Numbered from the stretch's first letter, positions 14,993 to 24,397 are shown. The stretch: 44,839 nt of DNA from CAZKRU01 sp964555235 (GCA_964555235.1 CAZKRU010000031.1:1-44839), one strand, 5' to 3'. Notes: generated from the sequence alone by a model not told the origin. Numbers and translations: made by a program.

Positions 14993-16480
14993 TTACGGAA
15001 AAGTGCGAAATTCGACAAGGGTCAAGTGGGAGCCGGGGTAGGTCAGAGTCTTTTGGATGAGGCTCGGATGGAAGGGGCGATGCGTGAAGGTGACTGCCAT
15101 TCGGTAGGTTTTGAGATCCTGGAGGTCTCGAAAAATCCAAGTACCGTCCGTATCCTGAACGAGTGCCGGACTTGCGGTCATTCGAGGATCATTGAAATAA
15201 TAATGAATGGCGCCGTCGGCGAGAGAAAAACATTTTGCATTGGGAGGGAGGAGGCGATGGAGATCGGAGGCGATGGTTTCCAGTGGTCGGTCAAGGTTGG
15301 CGCGGGTGTAAAGTTGGGAGTGAGTGGCTTCCATCAAGGCATGTGGCCACGTTTCATCAGTGTAACGTTTGAGGTGAAGCGTATAGGTCCAGGTGAAAAC
15401 GGCTGCGGTTAAAAAAAGGAGAACGATTCGAAATCGAAAGAGTGCGGCGATGGAAAAGGGGAGAAGGACGGCGAAGACGGGAAGGAAGTGCGGAATCGTC
15501 GGGTCGCTTAGATAGAAGCAAGCAGTAAAGAGATGTGCTGAAAGCGCGAATGCCATTCCGGGCGCTTTTCGGATCATGGCAATCAGTCCAAGAAGAAAAA
15601 TTCCGATAGAGATTCCGGGAAGAAAGTAGGCATTGATTCCCTTGAGGTTCAGCCAAAAGGATCGGAGATTGAGATATGCAGCCTCCAGCCGACTCATCGT
15701 CCGGGCGTGAAATCCCATTGGTTGAGAGTAAAATCCGGTTTGATACCAATACCAAGGGAGTCCGACAAAGAGGAGATAGTAGACGATGTAAATCGAGACG
15801 AAGAGAAGATTTAACTGGATCCATCCGCGCCAATCCGAGAGACGATAGGCTCCGGAGTTCCAGAGCTTCCATCCGGCAGCGACGGAGTAGAGGGCGACGA
15901 TGGCGGCGGCATTATTAAAGGCGAGAAAGGCGAGGAAGAGGCAGCCGTGAGCCTGAGTGAAAATGAGACGGCCCTCCCTGGTCCGACAATCGGGAATTCC
16001 TCCTCGCAAATGTCTCCAGACGAAAATGAGAAGCCAAAAGGTGAAAAATCCGTGAGCATTGGCGTTGGCATTTAAGGCAAACATTCCGCTCCCACCGGTG
16101 AGGATTCCGGAATAAAACCCGGCGGTAGGTCCGGCGAGAATACGTCCCATGGCGTAGGTGACTAACGAAGCGAGGCTCCAGAGGAGGACGTGAGGGATCC
16201 GGAAGACGACGTAAGATTTTCCAAAAGCGAGCACGAATGGGGCGGGAAAAAGAGAGCTGGCGGGGGGATTGGTGGCTTCAAGAATGCCAATGCGAAGCAG
16301 GGAAGGATCGCCGTTCCCCAAAAATTTCACCACTTTATGGGAGTTATTTAGAAACATCATCTCGTCTTCGCCGATCAGCGGAGTTCGGAGTCCGCTGAAG
16401 CTGACGAGAAGTGCGAGAGCAAGAACGAGGGTCAGGTTGAATCGTTCTCGAACGTTTAAATTTTGAATCCAATCGGTCAT
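14993..16480 (-). CDS. Integral membrane GT-C glycosyltransferase (ArnT/PMT-like)
   Basis: The 495-residue protein has about eleven membrane segments. After the first (about 15-32) comes the acidic motif LIGEDEMMFL, in the position of the catalytic Asp/Glu of GT39/GT83-type enzymes. A soluble C-terminal part follows (about 390-495). Such enzymes transfer a sugar from polyprenyl phosphate to lipid A, glycan or protein on the outer face of the inner membrane. It is read together with the GT2 gene that follows it and is divergent from rph, with 49 bases between starts. The substrate is not known. Confidence 0.75.
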   Translation of the reverse strand: MTDWIQNLNVRERFNLTLVLALALLVSFSGLRTPLIGEDEMMFLNNSHKVVKFLGNGDPSLLRIGILEATNPPASSLFPAPFVLAFGKSYVVFRIPHVLLWSLASLVTYAMGRILAGPTAGFYSGILTGGSGMFALNANANAHGFFTFWLLIFVWRHLRGGIPDCRTREGRLIFTQAHGCLFLAFLAFNNAAAIVALYSVAAGWKLWNSGAYRLSDWRGWIQLNLLFVSIYIVYYLLFVGLPWYWYQTGFYSQPMGFHARTMSRLEAAYLNLRSFWLNLKGINAYFLPGISIGIFLLGLIAMIRKAPGMAFALSAHLFTACFYLSDPTIPHFLPVFAVLLPFSIAALFRFRIVLLFLTAAVFTWTYTLHLKRYTDETWPHALMEATHSQLYTRANLDRPLETIASDLHRLLPPNAKCFSLADGAIHYYFNDPRMTASPALVQDTDGTWIFRDLQDLKTYRMAVTFTHRPFHPSLIQKTLTYPGSHLTLVEFRTFP

Positions 16481-16529
16481 TGTAAAAAAGGTGTTTGCGC
16501 TTGTTCCTCACAAGCTCTAGCAGAGAACC

Positions 16530-17255
16530 ATGAAGAAACGCAATGACGGACGTCGCGCGGATGCTCTCCGCCCTTTTTCCTTTCAACCGGGGATCGCTCC
16601 ACATGCCCTCGGATCGGTTCTCGCCAAGTGCGGAAGTACCGAGGTGATTTGTGCGGTGACCGTCGAGGAATCGGTTCCCCGTTGGATGAAGGAACAAAAA
16701 GTCAGTGGCGGTTGGATTACCTGTGAATATTCGATGCTCCCGTATTCGACGTTGGGTCGGAAACCCCGGGATATCACCAAGGGCCGATTGGACGGGCGAA
16801 GCGTTGAGATTCAGCGTCTCATTGGACGTTCCGTGCGTGCGGTGGTTGATTTGGAGGCATTGGGGGCGCGAACGCTCTATATTGATTGTGATGTACTTCG
16901 AGCGGATGGGGGAACCCGGACGACGGCGATCACCGGTTCTTATGTTGCCTTGGAGCTCGCGGCGAAGCAGTTGATCAAAAACGGGCTTTTGAAAAAATCA
17001 CCGATGAGCTCCCAGCTCGGAGCGATCAGTGTTGGGGTTTTTGAGGGAGAAGCGTTGCTCGACTTGAATTATCTCGAAGACAAAGATGCCTCCGTGGATA
17101 TGAATGTCGTGATGACCTCCAAGGGCGAATTCGTTGAAGTTCAGTCGACCGGTGAAGAGCAGACCTTTACACGTTCCCAACTCGATCAAATGTTGGGACT
17201 TGCAGAGAAGGGGATTCGGAAAATCTTTGCCTTACAGCGCGATGCGCTTCGCTAA
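16530..17255 (+). CDS. rph: Ribonuclease PH
   Basis: A 241-residue phosphate-dependent 3'-to-5' exoribonuclease that trims tRNA 3' ends. Family motifs run from the start: NDGRRADALRP, GSTEVICAVTVEESVPRW, CEYSMLPYST, GRSVEIQRLIGRSVRAVVDL, the phosphate-binding DGGTRTTAITG and DLNYLEDKDASVDMN. Length is full. The XTP/dITP diphosphatase gene (rdgB), a frequent partner, is not next to it. A weak GAGA precedes the ATG. The carrier-protein gene 160 bases downstream is probably a separate unit. Confidence 0.95.
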   Translation: MKKRNDGRRADALRPFSFQPGIAPHALGSVLAKCGSTEVICAVTVEESVPRWMKEQKVSGGWITCEYSMLPYSTLGRKPRDITKGRLDGRSVEIQRLIGRSVRAVVDLEALGARTLYIDCDVLRADGGTRTTAITGSYVALELAAKQLIKNGLLKKSPMSSQLGAISVGVFEGEALLDLNYLEDKDASVDMNVVMTSKGEFVEVQSTGEEQTFTRSQLDQMLGLAEKGIRKIFALQRDALR

Positions 17256-17273
17256 GAGAGGAAGCTCTGGGGA

Positions 17274-17320
17274 TTCTTTTTTTCACGCAGAGCAATCGCC
17301 CTTGTAATCTGCGCGAGAAG
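17274..17320. repeat. Intergenic remnant of the CGCAGAG-type palindrome
   Basis: After a T-run (17278-17283), CGCAGA (17286-17291) pairs with TCTGCG (17308-17313) around 16 bases. The block TTTTTTTCACGCAGAG to TCTGCGCGAGAA resembles the ends of the palindromes at 32801 and 43415, so this looks like a shortened member. The rest of the 160-base gap before the carrier-protein gene shows no clear promoter. Confidence 0.4.
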
Positions 17321-17415
17321 CTATCGACGGTACCTCCGTATCAGCTCAATCTCTAGTCAGGAGCGGCGTGTGAAAATTCGCTCGCAACACTCGGCAACTC
17401 CGCTAGAAGAAAGCC

Positions 17416-17667
17416 ATGTCGTCACCCAGTATCGAAGATCTGAAGCAATTGCTTGTGGAAAATTGTATGCTCAAGATTGCTTCCGAATCGATTCAGGAGG
17501 ATACGCCGCTTTTTGGTCCGGATGGGCTTGGGCTTGACTCGATTGACGCGCTCCAGATTACGGTGGCCGTCGAAAAAAAATACAAGGCTTCCATTCCAAA
17601 TCCGGAAGTCGCGCGTCAGGTTTTACAAAATCTCCGCTCCCTTCGGGAGTGGATTGTCCGTCAGTAA
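17416..17667 (+). CDS. Acyl carrier protein
   Basis: An 83-residue acidic helical protein with the phosphopantetheine attachment motif LGLDSIDAL (Ser42). It differs from the housekeeping AcpP in the longer loop before the motif (PLFGPDGLGLDS), a form common in carriers of aryl-polyene and specialised lipid clusters. It would hold an acyl or aryl chain as a thioester. It lies 3 bases before the flavoprotein gene and opens the lipid-type cluster, so I infer that its substrates are acted on by the flavoprotein, the FabZ-like dehydratase and the fused acyltransferase. No ketosynthase is beside it. Confidence 0.9.
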   Translation: MSSPSIEDLKQLLVENCMLKIASESIQEDTPLFGPDGLGLDSIDALQITVAVEKKYKASIPNPEVARQVLQNLRSLREWIVRQ

Positions 17668-17670
17668 GTC

Positions 17671-18930
17671 ATGAACTATGACGTTATTATTATTGGAGGC
17701 GGGCCTTGTGGAAGTAGTGCAGGCTCTCTGTTGGCTCGTGCAGGGAGGCGAGTTCTGATTTTGGAGCGTGAGGCGTTTCCTCGATTTCATATTGGAGAAT
17801 CTCTGATTCCCTTTGGGAATGATGTGCTACGCGAGATGGGGGTTTGGGAGAAGCTTATGGGGGCCGGTTTTATTCACAAGCTGGGTGCGGAATTTACAGT
17901 CACGAATGCCTGTGGATTTCAACGATTCTGGTTTCGGAACAATGTTGGGGACGCCCATGCGCAGACCTTTCAAGTGGAGCGATCGAAATTTGATAAACTT
18001 CTTCTCGATCATGCGGCTTCTTTGGGTTGCGAAGTTCGTGAATCGACGCGTGTGAGTGACGCAGATGTTTCGGACGAGGGGGTGTCGGTGGTCTTTGAAT
18101 CGGCGCAAGGATCTCAAACCTGTCGTGCCAGTTGGTTGATTGATGCGACGGGCCGGGATGCTTTTTTGGGAAAGAAGTTCAATCTTGAAAAAAGCAATCT
18201 TGAGATGCCGAAACGCATGGCGGTTTACTCGCATTTTGAAGGAGTCTATCGCAATGAGGGGGAGGCTGAGGGATTTATTACCATCGTTCGACTCGAGTCA
18301 GGATGGCTCTGGATTATTCCGCTCGACTCAAAAAAAACGTCGGTCGGGATGGTCTCCGAAGTCGCTGCGTACAAACAATTCGGAGGAACCTCCGAGGAAT
18401 ATTTCTGGAAAGAGGTGAAGGCGAGTCCCGAAATGAAGTTCCGCTTTAAGCACGCGAAGTCAGTTTGTGAATTTCGGATTACGCATGATTATACGTATCG
18501 TCACTATCAATGTGCGGGTCCACGCTGGTTTTTGGCGGGGGATGCGGCCGGTTTTATCGATCCGATTTTTTCGTCGGGAGTCATGGTTGCCTTGCGAACG
18601 GGTCGACTTGCCGCGCAAACTCTCCTGAAAGCGGGAGATGGTTTGCTTCCAGTAACAGCTCAGAATTCCTACACAAAGCAAGTGCATCACATGACCGGGG
18701 TCTTTTTGAGAATGATTCGGATGTTTTATAATAATGACGCCTTTTCGGTTTTCATGAATCCCCGATCCCTCTGGAAACTTCGACAGACGGTGGTCATGTT
18801 GGTTGCAGGTCAAACGGATATGAGCTGGGATTATCGGTTGCGGGTTTGGTTATTCTTTTTAATCTGTCGTCTTCAAAAATATTGGGCCATTTCCCCTCGG
18901 ATTTCCTTTCAGGTTCCTGAGAAAGTGTGA
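17671..18930 (+). CDS. FAD-dependent oxidoreductase of the halogenase / geranylgeranyl-reductase superfamily
   Basis: The 419-residue flavoprotein has the Rossmann FAD motif GGGPCG (9-14), the family phrase FPRFHIGESLIP (37-48) that follows it in tryptophan-halogenase-like proteins, the GWLWIIP motif (211-217) reported as characteristic of flavin-dependent halogenases, and the second FAD motif GDAAGFIDPIFSSG (290-303). Carrier-bound substrates are usual for relatives in polyene and polyketide clusters, which fits the ACP gene before it. Whether it halogenates, hydroxylates or desaturates is not resolved: I cannot confirm the catalytic lysine of halogenases. The end overlaps the next gene (TGATG). 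Confidence 0.8.
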   Translation: MNYDVIIIGGGPCGSSAGSLLARAGRRVLILEREAFPRFHIGESLIPFGNDVLREMGVWEKLMGAGFIHKLGAEFTVTNACGFQRFWFRNNVGDAHAQTFQVERSKFDKLLLDHAASLGCEVRESTRVSDADVSDEGVSVVFESAQGSQTCRASWLIDATGRDAFLGKKFNLEKSNLEMPKRMAVYSHFEGVYRNEGEAEGFITIVRLESGWLWIIPLDSKKTSVGMVSEVAAYKQFGGTSEEYFWKEVKASPEMKFRFKHAKSVCEFRITHDYTYRHYQCAGPRWFLAGDAAGFIDPIFSSGVMVALRTGRLAAQTLLKAGDGLLPVTAQNSYTKQVHHMTGVFLRMIRMFYNNDAFSVFMNPRSLWKLRQTVVMLVAGQTDMSWDYRLRVWLFFLICRLQKYWAISPRISFQVPEKV

Positions 18931-21908
18931 TGATGAGGGAGTTTTGTTCCGGCTGCAAAACCCTCGCACTTGCGGGGCTTATTTTGGCTTATGGGGTTTG
19001 GAGTGCTTGCTCCCTTCCCCTGCAAACGGATCTGTTTTCGCTCTTTCCTCAGGATCTTCCCTCATTACGTGCGCTTCGCTCCCTTCAGAAAGACTCCTCG
19101 GTCTCTCAGCAAGTTTTCCTGATCCAAGGGCCTGAAGGAAAGTGGACTGCCGAGTACTGGGAATTATTTCGGACGGCGTTGGAGGGGGAGGTGGGCGAAA
19201 TTCCGCAATCGGTTACCATGCCTTCATCGAGTGTTTTGTCTCCGCAGACTTCGCAATGGATCGCAACGGCCTTGGCCTCGTTGCCTCCGGAGGTGTTTCA
19301 ACGGATGCGCTCACGATTGGAGCCTGCAGCATTGGAGCAACGAGAACGTGCGCTCCGCGAAGCCCGCAAGGGAGCATTTGATGAAGTGGTGGTTGCTCGT
19401 TCGTGGATGGATCCTTTCGGACTCTTGGAGGATTTGGATTCGTTGCGAATTCCTGGCGCTGAAAAAAAATCTACTTTTATCGCGTTAACGATTACCCATC
19501 CCTCGGATTCATTTGATGAGTGTCAGGCTTTGGAACGCACGTTACGAAGGGTCATTGAGAAATCGTTGAAGGCTTCTGCTTTAAATTCCTCTGATTTTCC
19601 TGTTCTTCTCACGGGCGAAGCGATCTTTACCTCACAAATTTCAACTCAGATGCAGCGCGATCTTCAAATCATGCTCGCCTTTACGATTTCGCTGGTTCTT
19701 CTTTTATTTTGGGTTGTCTATCGCTCTTGGAAACCGTTGGGTTGGATTCTTCTCGTCCAAGCGTTATCGATTTCATGCGCGCTGATTGTGGCGCGACATT
19801 TTTTGGGTGGCATTAATGTCATTACCATGGGATTTGCTTCGATCCTCATGGGAGTGAGTCTTGATTATTGTATCCTCGTTTATCATCACTTTGCTCGGGG
19901 AGAATTACGCCAAGGGAGTCGTTGGAAGCTTCTGGTGCGTGGGATTTGGTTTAGTGCGTTGGCGACGGCGACGGCATTCGGAGTTCTGGTCTTCTCCCAA
20001 TTTCCGGGGTTACAGCAATTGGCGCTTTTGGTGGCGACGGGGCTTATTGCTTCGGCTGCGTTTTCAACCACCTTGCTGGCGTGGGCATTGAGTCAGTGGC
20101 CTCCGCATCAACCTCCGGAGATTAATCGTATGCCGCGTCTTTGGGGAATGTGGATCGAACAACACTCCCGAAAAATTCTATTTGGAGTTGTCGTTTTTGC
20201 TGTGGTTTTAGGGATGGGGATGATTTTCTTAAATTCACAAACACTTTACGACGACGATATTGCGCGTTTGCAGCCCTCCTCGCTGGAGGCTTATCGTGCG
20301 CATGAGCTTCTCAAGGCGCAATTACCTGTTTCGAATCCGAAATCAATTCCTCTGGAAGCGAATCGGTCTCAGTGGACGTCGCTTTCTCCAAAAACATGGG
20401 AGATTCTACAAGCAACAAAGACTCCAGCGGCAGACTTGTCTCGCGCAGTGGTGAGTTGGCTGGACCGGTGGCATCAGAATCCGGAGACGCTGCGAGCGCA
20501 TACCCCCGGAGCTCAGGAATGGGCGCAGCTACGATCGGACTTGGATGCGGTAGCGCAGAAGGACTTTAAAATACTTTCCATCCTGATGCTGTTGTTGATG
20601 GGGGGGATTTGTGCGTGGGCGCAGCGATCGATTCGTTTGGTGGGGATGAATGCGCTGGCGCTTCTTCTGGCGTTGGGCTGTTTGATTTTAGTTTTGGGGT
20701 TTTTGCAGCTTCCGTTGACACTTGTTTCGTTGGTTTGCATTCCGCTGCTCATTGGAGTGGTGGTGGACTATTCCATGCACTTGCTTTTGGGATTGGAGCA
20801 TGACGAGGGGTCACTTCCGAAAGCCTTTGAGCATTTGCTGATTCCCATTGGAATGACCGGATTGACTTCGCTCATCGGGTTTACAGCTCCGGCGCTCAGT
20901 AGTCAGCCCGCGTTGATTAATTTTGGATGGGTGATGGATGTCGGGATTCTTTGCGCCATGGTGACCGTGTTGCTCCTGCTGCCTGCGTTTTATGTCGCCA
21001 TGCGAGGTACTCAAAAGTCTCATTACTCCCAGATGTTTTACGTTTCCTGGGCATTTGAAGCGGGACGACAAATTGCCCGTGTTCTTCCGCGCTCTGTGAT
21101 TCGTGGGATCGGAGCGGCAGCAGGATCGATCTATGCGCGGACCCATTCCCAGAAGGCTGCGGTGGTAACTCGAAATCTTCAGCTCTTATTTCCAGTGAAA
21201 GGCCAAGCACCCGAGGCCGGAGTCGTTTATTCGCAGTTTGGGAGAAATATGGCGGATTATTTTCACGTCGGAAGCCGTCCGCTGCCTGAAGCGCTTTTGC
21301 TATTGAAGGAGCGGATTGGTTATGAACATTTACTCAAAGTACATCAGGAAGGACGTGGTGCGTTATTAGTAACGCCGCATCTCAGTCTTTTTGAGTTGGG
21401 AGGAATGCTTCTTTCATCATTTGGATTCAAATCGACGGCATTGACGATTCCCGAGCCGACGCCAGAGTTGACCGCGTGGCGTGCAAGCTTTCGAAAACAG
21501 TGGGGAGTTGAAACCACGGAGGTGGGACAGGATGCCTTTTCGGCAGTCTCCATTCTGAACGCGTTTCGGGAAAATCACTTTGTCATCGCACTGATCGATC
21601 GTCCACTGGCTCGTTACAACAGTCCGGTGGCTTTTCCGGGAGGAAGTGTGCCATTTGCTTCGGGGATTTTACTAATGGCTTCGGTTGCACAATGCCCGGT
21701 CCTCGTGGGGACGATCCATGAGACTCCGGAACGCTTTTACCGTGCTGAAGTTCACGCTCCATTTCTGATTGAGCCTCACGGTTCTCGGGAAGAAACCTTG
21801 CAGTTCTATGCGGATCGAATTGGGAATTTACTTCTGCCAACGCTTCAAGCATACCCGGAACAATGGTTTCAATTTACCGAACTTCAGGCATCGAAAGGAA
21901 ACTTATGA
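18930..21908 (+). CDS. MMPL-family RND exporter fused to an LpxL-type lipid acyltransferase
   Basis: A single 992-residue frame with two domains. Residues 1 to about 690 form an MMPL exporter: one N-terminal membrane helix, a periplasmic part, five helices (about 245-390) with MGVSLDYCILVYHHF, a second helix and short periplasmic part, and five more (about 545-690) with IGVVVDYSMHLLLG. Residues about 700-992 are a lysophospholipid/lipid A acyltransferase domain with the catalytic H-x4-E in TPHLSLFELGG and FPGGSVPFASG downstream. In aryl-polyene clusters these functions are normally separate, the acyltransferase often joined to a glycosyltransferase. I infer coupling of lipid acylation to export. 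GTG 18927 and ATG 18933 are alternative starts; 18930 forms TGATG with the flavoprotein stop. Confidence 0.82.
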   Translation: MMREFCSGCKTLALAGLILAYGVWSACSLPLQTDLFSLFPQDLPSLRALRSLQKDSSVSQQVFLIQGPEGKWTAEYWELFRTALEGEVGEIPQSVTMPSSSVLSPQTSQWIATALASLPPEVFQRMRSRLEPAALEQRERALREARKGAFDEVVVARSWMDPFGLLEDLDSLRIPGAEKKSTFIALTITHPSDSFDECQALERTLRRVIEKSLKASALNSSDFPVLLTGEAIFTSQISTQMQRDLQIMLAFTISLVLLLFWVVYRSWKPLGWILLVQALSISCALIVARHFLGGINVITMGFASILMGVSLDYCILVYHHFARGELRQGSRWKLLVRGIWFSALATATAFGVLVFSQFPGLQQLALLVATGLIASAAFSTTLLAWALSQWPPHQPPEINRMPRLWGMWIEQHSRKILFGVVVFAVVLGMGMIFLNSQTLYDDDIARLQPSSLEAYRAHELLKAQLPVSNPKSIPLEANRSQWTSLSPKTWEILQATKTPAADLSRAVVSWLDRWHQNPETLRAHTPGAQEWAQLRSDLDAVAQKDFKILSILMLLLMGGICAWAQRSIRLVGMNALALLLALGCLILVLGFLQLPLTLVSLVCIPLLIGVVVDYSMHLLLGLEHDEGSLPKAFEHLLIPIGMTGLTSLIGFTAPALSSQPALINFGWVMDVGILCAMVTVLLLLPAFYVAMRGTQKSHYSQMFYVSWAFEAGRQIARVLPRSVIRGIGAAAGSIYARTHSQKAAVVTRNLQLLFPVKGQAPEAGVVYSQFGRNMADYFHVGSRPLPEALLLLKERIGYEHLLKVHQEGRGALLVTPHLSLFELGGMLLSSFGFKSTALTIPEPTPELTAWRASFRKQWGVETTEVGQDAFSAVSILNAFRENHFVIALIDRPLARYNSPVAFPGGSVPFASGILLMASVAQCPVLVGTIHETPERFYRAEVHAPFLIEPHGSREETLQFYADRIGNLLLPTLQAYPEQWFQFTELQASKGNL

Positions 21909-22597
21909 GGTGGCGGCTTATTTTTTTAGTCGTGGTCTGGAGCCTTTTTTTGGGAAGGAATGAGGGGTGGCCTCGAACCCTTGTGGAATCGGAAATTCAA
22001 GAGGTTCATCAGTCCATGGAGTTGGAACAGAATCGTCGATTGGCGCTCCAGATGAATTTTACCCAGAGTGTTCAAATGCCAGGTGAAGAATCTGCGGTGC
22101 GAAGTCAGGGTATTATTCGCTATCTCAAACCTGGACGACTTCGGATTGATTTTTCGGATCCCGCCGGAGATCGACTGCTTTTTAATCCCGAGATGACGGT
22201 GGTTTTGAAAAAAGGAAATGAGCCGCGAGTTGAGCGTATGGATTCGACTTCGCCTCCTTCGGGATATCGTCGGGTTCTTTTGGATTTATTGGAGCGGAAA
22301 CCATCCGTTTGGAAGACCGATTATCGGATTTCAATGGAGGAAAATCAAAAAATCATCAGGGTTACCTTGATGCCGAAACAGAAGTCAGATCGATTTCCTG
22401 ATCGAATTCAGGTCCAGCTGCATCGCGTGGATTGGAATTTTTCAAAGATTGAAGTCTGGATTCATGGGGTTCGACTTTGCTACGAATTTTCCGGACATCT
22501 CCAAAACCCGATACTCGCGAAGACGCTTTTTGAATGGAAGGAAACAAATGCAAAAAGACCCCCTTACTCCACACGGTCCGGGATTTCGATTCATTGA
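21905..22597 (+). CDS. LolA-like outer-membrane carrier protein
   Basis: A 230-residue exported protein: signal peptide MRWRLIFLVVVWSLFLG, then a beta-rich domain with the LolA-type opening ALQMNFTQSVQMPG and RSQGIIRYLKPGRLRIDFSDP, which correspond to the FxQ and GxxxxxxPxxxRxxY-like phrases of periplasmic lipoprotein carriers. Such LolA-like proteins accompany MMPL exporters in aryl-polyene clusters and are thought to shuttle the product to the outer membrane. The start overlaps the exporter stop (ATGA). Its last 50 bases overlap the dehydratase gene in another frame, so the C-terminus may be longer than in relatives. Confidence 0.75.
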   Translation: MRWRLIFLVVVWSLFLGRNEGWPRTLVESEIQEVHQSMELEQNRRLALQMNFTQSVQMPGEESAVRSQGIIRYLKPGRLRIDFSDPAGDRLLFNPEMTVVLKKGNEPRVERMDSTSPPSGYRRVLLDLLERKPSVWKTDYRISMEENQKIIRVTLMPKQKSDRFPDRIQVQLHRVDWNFSKIEVWIHGVRLCYEFSGHLQNPILAKTLFEWKETNAKRPPYSTRSGISIH

Positions 22598-22973
22598 CTC
22601 GTTCGAAGTTCTTGAAACCGGGAAAAAATTACGAGCCACGAAATGGCTTTCGCCGGATCTCCCTTTTTTTAAGGATCACTTTCCGGGGGAACCGATGATG
22701 CCCGGAGTGCTTCTCATTGAGGCAGCGGCTCAGGCAGCAGGAGGGATCTGGGATTTGCGACATGAGACGCCTCAAAAGTTGCGATATGTGCTGGCACAGG
22801 TCAATGGCTTCCGAGTGACTCGGGTGGTGCTTCCGGGACAAACCATCGAGATTACGGTGACTTTAGAGCGTGATTTTGGAAGTCTAGGTCAATTTGATGC
22901 GGAAATTACTGAGTCAGGAGAGGAGGTGGCGCGAGGGAAAATTGTGCTGAGTCAAAAAGTGAACAAAGCCTGA
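22548..22973 (+). CDS. FabZ-like hotdog-fold 3-hydroxyacyl-ACP dehydratase
   Basis: A 141-residue hotdog-fold protein with the FabZ catalytic segment FFKDHFPGEPMMPGVLLIEA: His44 and Glu58 are the dehydratase pair. It would remove water from a 3-hydroxyacyl chain on the carrier protein. The ATG at 22548 is the first that leaves the conserved N-terminal strand intact, at the cost of a 50-base overlap with the LolA-like gene; the frame extends to 22449 without family resemblance. Its 3' end overlaps the convergent AMP-ligase gene by 22 bases. Relatives with this context dehydrate polyene intermediates, but a role with fatty acyl chains is equally possible. Confidence 0.85.
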   Translation: MQKDPLTPHGPGFRFIDSFEVLETGKKLRATKWLSPDLPFFKDHFPGEPMMPGVLLIEAAAQAAGGIWDLRHETPQKLRYVLAQVNGFRVTRVVLPGQTIEITVTLERDFGSLGQFDAEITESGEEVARGKIVLSQKVNKA

Positions 22974-24238
22974 ATCCGAACTCGATCCAGTTTTCCACGG
23001 GAGTTCCGAGGAAGTTGCGGGCAAAGATGAAAAAGTCGCGGAATTTTCCATTCAGGCAGACGCTTTCCTAATTCCTGTCGCAGTTCCGTTTCGGATCGGG
23101 TTGTTTCAAGTGCCGCTGCCAAATAGTCTCTTCCTTGATGTTGCACGACTTCCAGCCAGACTTCCTGGATTTCTGGAAGAGCTCGAATCGCTTCTTCCAC
23201 TTCGTGAGGATACAGTTTTTTTCCTCCGACATTAATCATGGCCCGTTGTCGTCCCAAGAGTTGAACTTCTCCCCGGGAATTCCAAGCTCCCCAGTCCGCA
23301 AGTGTCTCCGTTCGGGTTCCAGTCGTGATGGCGTCGCTTGTGACGCGGATTTGGCGATCTTTTCCGATACGAACTTGCACTCCCTTCAGTGGAGTTCCGA
23401 TGCCCCGCCCTGAATAGGCGGCCCATCCCGTGCGGTCATAGCAAATTCCGCCTGTTTCAGAGGCTCCGTAAAAGTTATAAATTCTCCGGTGGAATTTTTT
23501 GTAGAAATCACGAGCGACTTCGGGTTCGAGTCGAGCGCCCGCAGAGATCACTTTACGGATCGTTCCCATGGTGCGAAACGAAGGGAGCAGGGAAAGGGCT
23601 TTCAAGAGGATAGGCACGGTTGGGAAAACAGTCGGGCGATAGCGATGAATCCAATCGGTCAGCTGAGCGGGAACAAAAGAGGGAGCTAATGCGAGTGGAG
23701 TTCCTGTCAGGATCAAGGGCATCAGGAGATTTCCCAGGCCATAGGAATGCCCCAAGGGGATCAATCCCAGTTGCAAATCGTTGGAGCGGATTCCCATGGT
23801 GGCGATGATATTCATTCCGTCGGTGATCATTGCGCGATGAGAGCAATTGAGGGCTCGCGCAGTTCCTGTTGTTCCTGAAGTGAATTTGACGAGCGCGACT
23901 CCGGGTGTTCGGGATGACTTTCCAGGGAAAGGGTGAAATTCAGATTTCTCCCAAATACCGATCGCGTTCCAGCGTTTGGCTTCTTCCTGTCGCATCTCCG
24001 CATTCAAGGAAGGATCCAAGGGGAGTGCCACGCCGCCTGCTTTTTGGATGGCTAAAAAACGAACAATCCATTCAGAATGATTGGGTAGGGAGAGTCCGAT
24101 TCGTGCTCCTTGAAGATTTTGGGGGAGTTGATCGGACTGTTTTAGCGCCCGATGATGCAATTGTTCTAGGGTCCAGCTTTTACCATCGGAAAGATCCACC
24201 ACTGCTCGACGAGAGGCGTGTCGCTGAACCGTTTCCAT
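22952..24238 (-). CDS. AMP-dependent acyl/aryl ligase (adenylate-forming enzyme)
   Basis: The 428-residue enzyme of the ANL superfamily carries the P-loop-like TSGTTGTA (120-127), the A5-type motif FYGASETGG, a small C-terminal domain with NVGGKKLYPHEVEEAI, and the catalytic lysine in RNSRGKLDR. It activates a carboxylic acid to an adenylate and transfers it to CoA or a carrier. It is shorter than acetyl-CoA synthetases and similar in size to the ligases of aryl-polyene clusters. The ATG at 24238 is chosen because GGGAGG lies 5 bases upstream; a GTG at 24271 has no such site. It is the only member of the cluster on the minus strand. Confidence 0.85.
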   Translation of the reverse strand: METVQRHASRRAVVDLSDGKSWTLEQLHHRALKQSDQLPQNLQGARIGLSLPNHSEWIVRFLAIQKAGGVALPLDPSLNAEMRQEEAKRWNAIGIWEKSEFHPFPGKSSRTPGVALVKFTSGTTGTARALNCSHRAMITDGMNIIATMGIRSNDLQLGLIPLGHSYGLGNLLMPLILTGTPLALAPSFVPAQLTDWIHRYRPTVFPTVPILLKALSLLPSFRTMGTIRKVISAGARLEPEVARDFYKKFHRRIYNFYGASETGGICYDRTGWAAYSGRGIGTPLKGVQVRIGKDRQIRVTSDAITTGTRTETLADWGAWNSRGEVQLLGRQRAMINVGGKKLYPHEVEEAIRALPEIQEVWLEVVQHQGRDYLAAALETTRSETELRQELGKRLPEWKIPRLFHLCPQLPRNSRGKLDRVRIQALFTF

Positions 24239-24397
24239 CCAAACCTCCCAAATCGTCGATTTTCGGATCACGGTTTGAGCCTAAGAGATTCTTTGGTGAA
24301 GTTCAAAAGGGAATTTTGGTGGGGCTAAAGTCTTTGGCTCTCGGTCAGTCCAGCGGTTTGACATGACCAATCAATTGGAATGTGAGCCAACGGGCGA

